The translations under genes were made by a program, and so were the position numbers. A stretch of 64,000 bases of DNA from Tamlana crocina (GTDB lineage Bacteria > Bacteroidota > Bacteroidia > Flavobacteriales > Flavobacteriaceae), in contig CP158972.1 in assembly GCA_040429635.1 (NCBI GenBank), positions 1,188,001 to 1,252,000 on the forward strand, given 5' to 3'. The notes under the pieces are model-generated. The model worked only from the letters and a program-made list of their open reading frames with translations, had not been told where the DNA came from and did not search any database. Positions 1 to 7,830 of this stretch are shown here, piece after piece (positions within the stretch are counted from its first letter, which is position 1; the number at the start of each line of letters is the position of its first letter).

Positions 1-1
1 C

Positions 2-727
2 AGAGAAATTTTTGATCGTAGTGAACGCTATTTTAAATTGCTATCCAATACCTATAATTGGGAAGTTAAGGATGGTGAAACTTTTTCTCATATAATTCTT
101 AATAGACCTGCTAATAGTAGAGGAATGCAACTGTCCTCAGAAGCCAGTTTGTCTGCAACAGTAGTAGTTGTAAAAGCGATGTCTGAAAAAAATATTATGC
201 CAGTTCAAGTAAGTTTCAAACATAAACCACCTAAAGATATTACCAGTTATAAGGAAGCATTTAATTGTCCTGTCTCATTTGATCAACCACAATACTCCAT
301 AAGCTATAAAACAGAAGATTTAAATTTAAGAACTGCTAAAGCAGATGCCAGCATTAATAGTTACCTTTTACAACAAGTCGATGAAAAAACTAAAGGCATT
401 AAAATCCCAGGCTCAAAATTTGTCCGAGATGTTGAATCTCTAATAAAAGATGCGCTACCCACAGGAATTCCAAGTATTCATCATATTGCTGACCTTACAG
501 CTATGAGTAACCGAACGCTGACGAGAAGACTTTCTGAAGCTGGTGTTACTTATCGTGACTTAATTAAAAAGACTCAAGAAACCATTGCAAAAGATATGCT
601 CAGTAATACCACACAAAGCATTGGTGAAATTGCCTTCTTAACTGGTTTTTCCGAGCAAAGTGCGTTCAACCGTGCTTTTAAAAAATGGACAGACCAAACT
701 CCTTCAGAATTTAGAAAACCCAACTAA
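2..727 (+). CDS. AraC-family transcriptional regulator, 5' end outside window
   Basis: The reading frame is open to the left edge (codons from base 2), so the gene is cut by the window; the apparent TTG start at 38 is not needed. The last about 80 residues form a double helix-turn-helix: a first helix pair around MSNRTLTRRLSEAG and a second around IGEIAFLTGFSEQSAFNRAF, ending in the usual TPSEFR. The preceding part resembles the arabinose-binding-like N-domain of OruR/VirS-type AraC regulators (tentative). It stands just upstream of, and probably controls, the DUF1772/membrane/NmrA cluster on the same strand. Ligand unknown. Confidence 0.85.
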   Translation, partial: REIFDRSERYFKLLSNTYNWEVKDGETFSHIILNRPANSRGMQLSSEASLSATVVVVKAMSEKNIMPVQVSFKHKPPKDITSYKEAFNCPVSFDQPQYSISYKTEDLNLRTAKADASINSYLLQQVDEKTKGIKIPGSKFVRDVESLIKDALPTGIPSIHHIADLTAMSNRTLTRRLSEAGVTYRDLIKKTQETIAKDMLSNTTQSIGEIAFLTGFSEQSAFNRAFKKWTDQTPSEFRKPN

Positions 728-873
728 AATTATCCTTTTGGCGGAAAATGTCAAAAGGTTGTCTTTAAGTGTCAAAAATCTCTTTTGAACACTTCGCACC
801 TTTGTATCATCAAATTAACAACTCGATATAACAACAGTATCAATCTGGATTACATCCACAAAGAGTAATCAAA

Positions 874-1368
874 ATGGAAATAAACTTTAAAATTATCGTA
901 TTAATACTAGGCATCTTATTTACAGGCCTAACAGCAGGATTGTGCTTCACATGGTCTAATGCTATAACACCCGGCATTGGCAGATTGGATGACTTAGAAT
1001 TCTTGCAATCCTTTCAGGCAATGAATCGCGCCATCATCAACCCGAGTTTTCTCATTGTTTTTTTTGGACCAGTGATACTATTATTCATTAATGCTTTTTT
1101 GCATAGGAGCTCGAATCCAACCACATTTTGGTCATTTACTCTGGCTGCAATTTTGTTTTTTGTGGGAATAGGTCTTATTACAATTTTTAAAAATGTTCCG
1201 CTTAATGAGACTCTAGACAAAACAACCTTGGAAAATTTATCGGCAATTGAACTTAAAGAATTGCGAACAAAATTTGAGCAACCTTGGAATCGCTGGCACA
1301 TTCAACGCACGATAGCATCGTTCACATCATTTGCGCTCTTAATAACCGGACTAATGTATTCAAAATAA
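874..1368 (+). CDS. DUF1772 (anthrone oxygenase-like) membrane protein
   Basis: A 164-residue integral membrane protein with four hydrophobic segments (about residues 7-27, 58-77, 86-106 and 146-162). The pattern of an N-terminal helix with G-L-x-x-G-x-x-F-x-W-S-N, a central N-x-x-F and a C-terminal W-x-x-x-H-x-x-R is that of the DUF1772 / anthrone-oxygenase-like family, whose bacterial members have no proven reaction. It follows an AraC gene by about 150 bases and is probably co-transcribed with the next two genes. Confidence 0.75.
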   Translation: MEINFKIIVLILGILFTGLTAGLCFTWSNAITPGIGRLDDLEFLQSFQAMNRAIINPSFLIVFFGPVILLFINAFLHRSSNPTTFWSFTLAAILFFVGIGLITIFKNVPLNETLDKTTLENLSAIELKELRTKFEQPWNRWHIQRTIASFTSFALLITGLMYSK

Positions 1369-1411
1369 AAACTGAACAATTTTAAAAAACTATAAATAAA
1401 AACGAAAAATC

Positions 1412-1813
1412 ATGAAACAAATTAGAATCATAGGTATTGCTATAATAATCTGGATTATAGGAGTTAGTATTTACACTCTTTCATTTTACATCCCAATTTT
1501 AGAAGACTCTGAATTACAAGCTAATATTTTACTGTCTTTAGGAATACTACCCGTAGTGTGGTTTGGAGCAAAACAATACTACAAAAGAAAAAGTACTACG
1601 AAAGGATACTGGTTAGGGTTAGCCTTTTTCTTAATCGCTGGCGTTCTGGATGCACTAATTTCAGTACCCTATTTAATAGCACCATATGGAGGAACACATT
1701 ATAGTTTCTTTACTGCTATCGGTTTTTGGCTTATCGGAATCGAATTTATAGTAATGTCAACTGCTTATTGGTACATCAATGTTAAAAGCAGAAGAAATAT
1801 TACAAATTATTGA
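1412..1813 (+). CDS. Small membrane protein, DUF5367-like
   Basis: A 133-residue protein with four predicted membrane helices (about residues 5-27, 37-53, 66-85 and 98-122) and no soluble domain. It resembles the flavobacterial DUF5367 family from memory, which is unconfirmed. Function unknown. It lies 43 bases after the DUF1772 gene and 55 bases before the NmrA-like gene, so the three are probably one transcript under the upstream AraC regulator. Confidence 0.6.
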   Translation: MKQIRIIGIAIIIWIIGVSIYTLSFYIPILEDSELQANILLSLGILPVVWFGAKQYYKRKSTTKGYWLGLAFFLIAGVLDALISVPYLIAPYGGTHYSFFTAIGFWLIGIEFIVMSTAYWYINVKSRRNITNY

Positions 1814-1868
1814 TAAAAGAAAAAACAGAAAATTTCAAATAATTAATAACAATTTTAAAACAGAAAAC

Positions 1869-2714
1869 ATGAAAACAGAAAACATTTTAGTTATCGGAGG
1901 AACTGGTAAAACTGGTCGCCGAGTTGCAGAAAATTTAACACAATCCGGACACAACGTACGCGTTGTGGGCAGAAAAACAAACCCAGCTTTTGATTGGGAA
2001 AATCCAGAAACCTATGACGCGGCTTTGAAAGATATGGATAGAGCCTACATTGTCTATTATCCTGATTTGGCTGTTCCTGGTTCTAGAGATGCCATTACAG
2101 CATTGACCGAAAAAGCATTGGAAGCTGGCTTAGAAAAAGTTGTCTTACTATCAGGAAAAGGAGAAACCGAAGCTGAAGCTTGTGAGGACATCGTTGCCAA
2201 TTCAGGTTTAAATTACACCTTGGTTAGAGCTTCTTGGTTTAACCAAAACTTTAGTGAAGGTGCATTTTTAGATTTTGTATTAGATGGTGTAGTTGCACTG
2301 CCTATGCCAGAGGCCGAAATTCCATTTGTGGACGCGGATGATATTGCTGACGTAGTTTCTAACGTCTTAGTGAATGATTCATACAACGGACAAACCATAA
2401 CCGTTACTGGACCTCAAAAAAGAACCTTCAAGGAGGTGGTGGGCATTATGGCAGAAGCTTCTGATAAACACATTCAATTTGTGCCTATTTCAATTGACGA
2501 ATTCAAAGATGGAATGCGAAAAGCCGGGTTACCTGATTCTTACGTATGGCTCTTTGGGTATTTATTTCAAGAAGTATTAGGAAACCCAGATAACCAAGAT
2601 GTTTCGAATGATGTTGCCAAAGTGTTAGGTAGACCTGCTAAAGATTTTGAAACCTACGCTAGACAAACTGCTGCAACTGGGATATGGAATGCAGAAATAA
2701 CACAGACCAAATAA
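1869..2714 (+). CDS. NAD(P)-binding NmrA/atypical SDR-family oxidoreductase
   Basis: A 281-residue Rossmann protein. The N-terminal strand carries G-G-T-G-K-T-G-R (residues 10-17), the dinucleotide-binding glycine motif of NmrA-like and atypical short-chain dehydrogenases. A typical YTLVRASWFNQNF stretch follows in the middle. A longer frame reaches back to 1779 inside the previous gene, but the ATG at 1869 places the glycine motif at the family's usual position and is chosen. Probably a quinone or small-molecule reductase or redox sensor; substrate unknown. Confidence 0.85.
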   Translation: MKTENILVIGGTGKTGRRVAENLTQSGHNVRVVGRKTNPAFDWENPETYDAALKDMDRAYIVYYPDLAVPGSRDAITALTEKALEAGLEKVVLLSGKGETEAEACEDIVANSGLNYTLVRASWFNQNFSEGAFLDFVLDGVVALPMPEAEIPFVDADDIADVVSNVLVNDSYNGQTITVTGPQKRTFKEVVGIMAEASDKHIQFVPISIDEFKDGMRKAGLPDSYVWLFGYLFQEVLGNPDNQDVSNDVAKVLGRPAKDFETYARQTAATGIWNAEITQTK

Positions 2715-2724
2715 CCCGTTAAAA

Positions 2725-2766
2725 AAGGCTTCGACCAACTGTAGCCAGTTTCAGAGCCTTAATTTT
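2725..2766 (+). terminator. Hairpin terminator after the NmrA-like gene
   Basis: Nested stems: AAGGCT (2725-2730) pairs with AGCCTT (2755-2760), and AACTG (2737-2741) with CAGTT (2746-2750). A short T-rich tail follows. It lies 10 bases past the stop codon. Confidence 0.6.
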
Positions 2767-3103
2767 ATGTTGTTTTACATCTAAAATCAGAACTTGATGA
2801 CAATTCCCTATTATATTTGGTAACGCTATAGTTTAAGAAATCACTTATAGCATTTAAAAAGTTTTTCAGAGTATGAACGTGAAACGGTAGTTACGGGTTC
2901 TTGAAAAAGTACTGTAACAGTGTAAGCAATAAAAAAGCATTTAGTCGCTATTGCTGAGGCTTTATTAGGTGTAGTTCCATTGGGTTTTCATTTCGACTGT
3001 GAAAATTATCCATCCATTCACGAAAATGGTCCATTTTAAACCACTCTAATCTTCACCAATTTTGTAGTGTCAATAATGACAAGCAATTTTAAAAAATACA
3101 ACA
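2767..3103. other. Intergenic region without a recognisable gene
   Basis: About 340 AT-rich bases between two operons. All frames are short or interrupted and no RNA gene is recognised. The promoter of the AhpD-like gene probably lies near 3050-3080, where CAATTTTG resembles a degenerate TAnnTTTG box. Confidence 0.5.
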
Positions 3104-3652
3104 ATGGAAAATTTAGAAACAACCACGGAATTTAAAGTTCCAACTAGAGATGTAGTATCTCAAAACAATCAAGAGATTTTCGATAATTTAGACAAAGCAT
3201 TAGGTTTTGTGCCAAATCTTTACGCTGTTATGGCGTATTCAGATAATGGTTTACAACGTTTTTTAAACTACCAAAACGCAAAAACATCTTTAAGTAATAA
3301 AGAGAAGGAAGCTGTTAACCTGATTGTAAGTCAGGTAAATAATTGTATTTATTGTCAAAGTGCTCACACAGTACTTGGGAAAATGAATGGGTTTACCGAG
3401 GCACAATTACTGGACATACGAAAAGGAAAAAGTGAGACTCCAAAATTAAATGCTTTAGTGAAATTGGCGGCCGACATCACAAAAAATAGAGGTAATGCCA
3501 GTGATGAGAACGTGGAGGACTTTTTTAATCAAGGTTATACCAAAGAAAATCTTGTGGATTTAATAATTCAGGTAAGTGATAAAACAGCCATGAATTATTT
3601 GCACAATCTTACTAAAGTGCCCGTAGATTTTCCTTTAGCGGAAAATATTTAA
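3104..3652 (+). CDS. Carboxymuconolactone decarboxylase / AhpD-like protein
   Basis: A 182-residue helical protein of the AhpD-like fold. The signature is complete: E69, then C81-I-Y-C84-Q-S-A-H88, the CxxC...H redox site used by alkylhydroperoxidases of this superfamily. It probably detoxifies peroxides with a thiol or lipoyl partner; the actual substrate is not shown. It opens a same-strand group with an OsmC peroxidase, a DUF1348 protein and an AraC regulator, which suggests an oxidative or xenobiotic stress response. A strong hairpin ends its transcript. Confidence 0.85.
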   Translation: MENLETTTEFKVPTRDVVSQNNQEIFDNLDKALGFVPNLYAVMAYSDNGLQRFLNYQNAKTSLSNKEKEAVNLIVSQVNNCIYCQSAHTVLGKMNGFTEAQLLDIRKGKSETPKLNALVKLAADITKNRGNASDENVEDFFNQGYTKENLVDLIIQVSDKTAMNYLHNLTKVPVDFPLAENI

Positions 3653-3657
3653 ATCGT

Positions 3658-3692
3658 AAAAAGGAAATATGGATTTCCATATTTCCTTTTTT
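3658..3692 (+). terminator. Strong hairpin terminator
   Basis: A 16-base perfect stem: AAAAAGGAAATATGGA, a TT loop, then its complement ending in a T run. It starts 6 bases past the AhpD-like stop, and the A/T flanks would let it work in both directions. Confidence 0.85.
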
Positions 3693-3715
3693 AAACTTTG
3701 AAAATCAATCAAAAA

Positions 3716-3988
3716 ATGAACCCTGTTAAAAATATATTGAACTTTTTGAAGATATACCCAAATATAAAAAAGGAAAAGGCACCAGGAAGTTTTTGCCCAA
3801 ATTGTTGGGGGAGACAAGAATATGGTAATCAATTTTATAAACCTGTAAAATCTTCAAGCAAAAGAGACCAGAAACAAAAAAAAGGCTGGATTGCATCTTA
3901 TGTTGAGCATAACTTCACCGGGATATACCCCAAGAGGAAAGACGAAAAACAAGTGTGCAATGTATGCTTCGAGGCTTGTGAATATTAA
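3716..3988 (+). CDS. Small two-CxxC protein, putative zinc ribbon
   Basis: A 90-residue hypothetical protein. The ATG at 3716 is preferred to a TTG at 3698 that sits against the terminator. It has an N-terminal C-P-N-C-W-G and a C-terminal C-N-V-C-F-E-A-C; the two CxxC pairs probably bind one zinc or form redox disulfides. The middle is lysine-rich and polar, with no signal peptide. It lies between two peroxide-linked genes. I do not recognise a named family. Confidence 0.6.
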   Translation: MNPVKNILNFLKIYPNIKKEKAPGSFCPNCWGRQEYGNQFYKPVKSSSKRDQKQKKGWIASYVEHNFTGIYPKRKDEKQVCNVCFEACEY

Positions 3989-4026
3989 TAATAAGTAAAT
4001 TTTAACCATTATAAAGTAGTATAAAA

Positions 4027-4437
4027 ATGGCAACAGAAATAAAAATAAAAAATATACCAACTGGATATCAATCAATAATAACCAATGGAAAACACACGCT
4101 AGTAGGCGATGAACCTTTAAATGTAAAAGGAACCGATCTCGGTATGTCTCCAACAGAATTGGTTTTGGCTGGGATATCAATGTGTAAAGTGGCTACTATT
4201 AGAAATGTAGCTAGACGAAAAAACATTGAAATAGGAAACGTAGATGCCCATTTAACCCAGGTGGCTAAAAAAAAATCAGACGGATCTTTTGCAACAGAGG
4301 TAAACTCTGCAATTCAAATTATAGGTAACATTACCCCAGAACAAAAAGCAATGCTAATTAAAGAGGCAGACAACTGTTATGTTACTAGGTTAGTTAAAGG
4401 GGAATGGACTATTAATGACTCTACAGATTTAATATAA
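4027..4437 (+). CDS. OsmC-family peroxiredoxin-like protein
   Basis: A 136-residue OsmC/Ohr-fold protein. Both active cysteines are present: C53 in G-I-S-M-C-K and C117 in A-D-N-C-Y-V, the pair that reduces organic hydroperoxides in this family. Length is normal. It is cytoplasmic. Its place beside an AhpD-like gene suggests the two act on related peroxides. Confidence 0.9.
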   Translation: MATEIKIKNIPTGYQSIITNGKHTLVGDEPLNVKGTDLGMSPTELVLAGISMCKVATIRNVARRKNIEIGNVDAHLTQVAKKKSDGSFATEVNSAIQIIGNITPEQKAMLIKEADNCYVTRLVKGEWTINDSTDLI

Positions 4438-4455
4438 AAGTAAAAAAAATCAATT

Positions 4456-4869
4456 ATGGAAGCAAAACATCCACTGCCGCCCTTTAACGAGGAAACGGCG
4501 CTTCAAAAAGTTCAAATGGCCGAGAACGCCTGGAATACCAAGGATTCCATAAAAGTTTCAAAAGCTTACACCATAGACTCTGAATGGAGAAACAGAACTG
4601 AGTTTATTTACGGTAGAAATGAAATTGTTGCGTTTTTAACTAAGAAATGGGAAATTGAACGAAATTACAAATTAAAAAAAGAGCTTTGGGGGTTTAAGGA
4701 TAATAGGATTGCCGTTAAATTTGAGTATGAATTTCAAGATGATAACGACCAATGGTTTAGAGCCTATGGGAACGAACTTTGGGAATTTAACGAAAACGGA
4801 CTCATGCAAAAGCGCTACGCGAGTATAAACGATGTGAAAATTGAAGAAAACCAAAGAAAGTTAATTTAA
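4456..4869 (+). CDS. DUF1348 / NTF2-like (SnoaL-type) protein
   Basis: A 137-residue protein that matches the conserved DUF1348 text closely (H-P-L-P-P-F near the N-terminus, then A-E-N-A-W-N-T-K-D, W-R-N-R, Y-G-N-E-L-W-E-F, and A-S-I-N-D-V near the end). The fold is an NTF2-like cone. No biochemical role is established for the family. It starts 18 bases after osmC and ends 11 bases before an AraC gene, so it belongs to the same transcript. Confidence 0.85.
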   Translation: MEAKHPLPPFNEETALQKVQMAENAWNTKDSIKVSKAYTIDSEWRNRTEFIYGRNEIVAFLTKKWEIERNYKLKKELWGFKDNRIAVKFEYEFQDDNDQWFRAYGNELWEFNENGLMQKRYASINDVKIEENQRKLI

Positions 4870-4880
4870 AAAGTTGAAAT

Positions 4881-5765
4881 ATGGTGCAAAATAACAACTA
4901 CACACTCGTTAATCCGCAAACCGGTAATCTGGCATTTAAAGTTTACGATTTAGAAAAAGATGACCTGTCCAATCAAGTGCAGAGACTTAATCATTATTCC
5001 TTAATTTGGATACAAAAGGGAAGCGGAAGTGTTATTGCAAATTTTACCGAGTTCAATTTTGCCGAAAATACTTTGTTGTCGTTTTCACCATTTCAACCTT
5101 TTGTAGTCAAGCCTGTTACGAACATTCAGGGTGTAGTGGTTCACTTTCATCCAGATTTTTTCTGTATCCATAAACATCAAAAAGAAGTGGCTTGTAACGG
5201 TGTGTTGTTCAATAATATTTATAGTTTGCCAATGGTTCGAGTTGAAGAAAAGGCGGCATCAAGTTTTGAAATGATAATTGATCAGATTAAGGATGAAATG
5301 AAAAAATCTGCGTTGGCACAGTATGAACTGATAGTTTCTTTCTTAAAGATTTTTTTGATTACGGCTTCTAGGTTAAAAACAGAACAACAGTCAGGGTCAA
5401 AAAAGGAAACTATAAATAACGAGGAACCCTTTATTTTTCAAAATTTAAAAAATTATATTGAAACGCATTTCAAAACAAAACATTCTGCGAGCGATTACGC
5501 CAATATGCTTGCCATAACACCAAAAGCCTTAACACGGCTAACCAAAACACACTTTAATAAAACCTTAACCGATTTAATCTCCGAACGAATTATTATCGAA
5601 GCCAAAAGAGAATTGTATTTAACAAATAAAACGGTAAAAGAAATTGCTTTTGAATTGGGGTATAATGATGAATATTATTTTAGCAGGTTTTTTAAAAAAA
5701 ATGCTGAGGTCTCTCCACAGCAATACAGGGAAACAGTGGGGTTTAATAAGGCTGCAGCAAGTTAA
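4881..5765 (+). CDS. AraC-family regulator with cupin-like sensor domain
   Basis: A 294-residue regulator. The first about 165 residues are strand-rich and cupin-like. The C-terminal about 100 residues hold the two helix-turn-helix units (ASDYANMLAITPKALTRL and VKEIAFELGYNDEYYFSRFF), ending with SPQQYRE. It is in line with the peroxide-related genes and probably regulates them. This family is common among flavobacterial stress operons. Inducer unknown. Confidence 0.85.
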   Translation: MVQNNNYTLVNPQTGNLAFKVYDLEKDDLSNQVQRLNHYSLIWIQKGSGSVIANFTEFNFAENTLLSFSPFQPFVVKPVTNIQGVVVHFHPDFFCIHKHQKEVACNGVLFNNIYSLPMVRVEEKAASSFEMIIDQIKDEMKKSALAQYELIVSFLKIFLITASRLKTEQQSGSKKETINNEEPFIFQNLKNYIETHFKTKHSASDYANMLAITPKALTRLTKTHFNKTLTDLISERIIIEAKRELYLTNKTVKEIAFELGYNDEYYFSRFFKKNAEVSPQQYRETVGFNKAAAS

Positions 5766-5785
5766 CCAGTGATTAATTTACTGTT

Positions 5786-6814
5786 ATGAATAGAAGGTTT
5801 GTAGGTAATATTTTAATAATCACCTTTCTTATTTTACTAGGTTCAGGATTAATAATGTATTTTGAACCATTTAGTAAAAACATAGCTGGTTTACATACTT
5901 TTTTTGGTTTGCTGTTTATTTTAGTTATGGTTTGTCATGTTTTAAATAACAAAAAACCACTTTCAAACTATATTTCAGGAAAAGGACAATCAAAATTAAA
6001 AAAGTTTCAAAGTCTATTGGTTTTCTCATTTATACTAGTTTTGGCCTTCGGAGTGTTTTTTGAGTATCCAATTTTAAGAGATCTCTATAGTTTTGGAAAT
6101 AAAATTAGAAACGAGAAACTGGGAAAAACCGAAACAGAGTTTGATTATCAAATTATTGAATTAGAAAAAGCGTTGGGTGACCTTCAATTCGAAATAGAAT
6201 TGAAAAAGAGAATCGAATTTCAATATCCGTTGTTTGCCGTTTGGATAGAGGATTCTAAAGGGCATTATGTTGAAACCCTATACATTTCGCGTGTTATTTC
6301 ATCGAGTCAATTTGATTTTGGAAATAAAGTTAATGGGGTTTGGCAACCGGATATTGTTAGACGTCCTGAGGCCCTGCCTTATTGGTCTCATAAAAGAGGT
6401 ATAAAAGCAATAGACGGACTTTTTATGCCGTTATATAATGCGCAAGATCTGGACGCCGTTTCTGGTGCAACACCAACGGGTAATTTCATTATTAAATCTC
6501 AGGGCAACTTAAAAAACTTAAAAAACTTTAAGGTTTGTTTGGAGGTGAATCAGTCTTATGATTGGAATGAGTTTTACTCCAAGGATAGATTCCCTAACGA
6601 TTCTGTTTATTCAGGTTCAGGTCAAGTAGGTCAACCATCACTCATTTATGAAACGGTAATCGCATCCAATAAACAGAATTCTAAAACCTATAAATTAATG
6701 AAGATTGTTGGGCATGGTCATCATTCTGGTAAAAATGGAAAATTATTTAAAGATTTATCCAAAATAACATCAGCAAAGGAGATAGTTGATAGAGTTATTA
6801 TAAGCATTCAATAA
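5786..6814 (+). CDS. Membrane protein: DUF4405-like helices plus DUF2271-like domain
   Basis: A 342-residue protein in two parts. Residues 1-110 hold three membrane helices (about 7-25, 33-50 and 75-93) with histidines at the ends (GLHTFFG, VCHVLNN), resembling the haem-binding DUF4405 bundle. Residues 150-342 resemble DUF2271 (FAVWIEDSKGHYVETL, then DAVSGATPTG), a predicted extracytoplasmic domain. The arrangement suggests an electron-transfer or redox-linked membrane protein. Family names are from memory. It starts 20 bases after the AraC gene. Confidence 0.6.
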   Translation: MNRRFVGNILIITFLILLGSGLIMYFEPFSKNIAGLHTFFGLLFILVMVCHVLNNKKPLSNYISGKGQSKLKKFQSLLVFSFILVLAFGVFFEYPILRDLYSFGNKIRNEKLGKTETEFDYQIIELEKALGDLQFEIELKKRIEFQYPLFAVWIEDSKGHYVETLYISRVISSSQFDFGNKVNGVWQPDIVRRPEALPYWSHKRGIKAIDGLFMPLYNAQDLDAVSGATPTGNFIIKSQGNLKNLKNFKVCLEVNQSYDWNEFYSKDRFPNDSVYSGSGQVGQPSLIYETVIASNKQNSKTYKLMKIVGHGHHSGKNGKLFKDLSKITSAKEIVDRVIISIQ

Positions 6815-7062
6815 TTATTATTAATAGGCACTACTTAAACTTTAAAAACTTGTTATTGGTTTTGGTGTACATAATTTGAAAATTGAGTAATAAATACCGA
6901 AACATGGCATCTAGATAGAGTTGTATGATAATTTAAGCTCATTGGAAGTGATGTAATAATTTCAAGATTAGTCAACGGATATTGTAATTAGGTTTTTAAA
7001 TTTTCTTTTATTCAAAAAATGTTTAATTTAGATAAAAATTTTCAATAACCAGAAAGCTTAAA

Positions 7063-7098
7063 CTGCATACGTTTCTGCATACGAAAGTGCATGCGTTT
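7063..7098. repeat. Three 9-base repeats at 12-base period
   Basis: CTGCATACG at 7063 and 7075, and GTGCATGCG at 7087, each followed by three T or A bases. The array touches the tRNA fragment and lies in gene-free AT-rich DNA. Such short direct repeats next to an attachment site can be integrase arm sites; this is inference. Confidence 0.5.
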
Positions 7099-7104
7099 TT
7101 AAAA

Positions 7105-7200
7105 TAGAGCAGCTGGGAAGCCCCATAAACAGGGAGGTCAGGTTTTTGGGGTTCAAACTCATAACCCGAAGGTCACTGGTTCGAGTCCAGTTCCCGCTAC
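7105..7200 (+). pseudogene. Broken tRNA-Met (initiator-type); intact 3' half from 7158
   Basis: Positions 7158-7200 read as the 3' half of a tRNA: anticodon loop CTCATAA (anticodon CAT), 3' anticodon stem CCCGA, variable loop AGGTC, a perfect T-arm (ACTGG, TTCGAGT, CCAGT), then acceptor strand TCCCGCT and discriminator A. The CCCGA stem is characteristic of initiator tRNA-Met. The 5' anticodon strand and 5' acceptor strand are missing. A D-arm-like TAGAGCAGCTGG lies at 7105-7116, but about 40 unrelated bases separate it from the anticodon loop. It cannot fold as a tRNA. The form fits a displaced 3' end left by tRNA-site integration. Confidence 0.75.
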
Positions 7201-7222
7201 AAAGCTTAAAGCTAATAAAACC

Positions 7223-7253
7223 AACGGATTGTGTTCTCACAATCCGTTTTTTT
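7223..7253 (+). terminator. Hairpin terminator downstream of the tRNA fragment
   Basis: A perfect 11-base stem, AACGGATTGTG (7223-7233) with CACAATCCGTT (7238-7248), loop TTCT, followed by a T run. It begins 23 bases past the tRNA 3' end and was probably the terminator of the original tRNA unit. Confidence 0.85.
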
Positions 7254-7458
7254 ATGTCTTCAGTTTTTTACTTTTACAGAACGTACACGTTTTTGACTAA
7301 AGATACACTTTATGGAAAGGCGTAATAAAAATTGATGAAAAAATAATGTATAAAGTTCTTATTTCAACTAAAATGGTAAACCAACATCGAAACTTTATTT
7401 AATATTCAAGATTGCAGGAGTAATTGTGCACATAGTGGTTTAGATTTAGTTACCATAA

Positions 7459-7792
7459 TTATCTCTGGTTTTATTATTTTATTTTGCGTTAAATTTTAAC
7501 AACCAAAAATCCATAGCAGTACTTCTTTTTGTTAATATGAGTAGCGATATTAAAAACGAATATTTCTGCGATGGTTTAACATAAGAGGTTACTAATGCAT
7601 TAGCTAAAATCAAACAACTTTCGGTTACTTCTCGTACATCTTTATTTTATTTTAAAAACCAAAAGTAACGGCAAAAGGGATAAGAGAGAAATTAAAGGTA
7701 GATACCTTTATAGAAGGGAGTGTAAGAATATCAAAAAAGAAAATGCAGATGTCCGAGTAAAGATAACAACTCTAATTTTAAAAATTCAATAG
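7459..7792 (+). pseudogene. Remnant of a FlgO/TolB-N-like domain protein
   Basis: Translated in pieces, this stretch gives a hydrophobic helix (LSLVLLYFALNF), then KSIAVLLFVNMSSD, NEYFCDGLT, a TAA stop at 7582, EVTNALAKIKQLSVTSRTSL, then after a frameshift KLKVDTFIEGSVRISKK, and after another shift VRVKITTLI. Together these follow the widespread SIAVLPFVNMSSD...EYFSDG...EGSVR...RVTAQLI domain found after a membrane helix in HTH/TPR regulators and adenylate-cyclase-like proteins. Stops and frameshifts in conserved text make it a pseudogene. The N-terminal DNA-binding part and the TPR tail are gone. Confidence 0.8.
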
Positions 7793-7830
7793 AATAATAC
7801 CGGGACTTTAAGAAAAAGAACAGCTCACGC

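Noticed and set aside
7058-7240. Minus-strand frame of 60 codons containing SGNWTRTSDLRVMS
   Set aside because: This peptide is the known artefact of translating the reverse strand of a tRNA 3' end; the tRNA fragment explains it.
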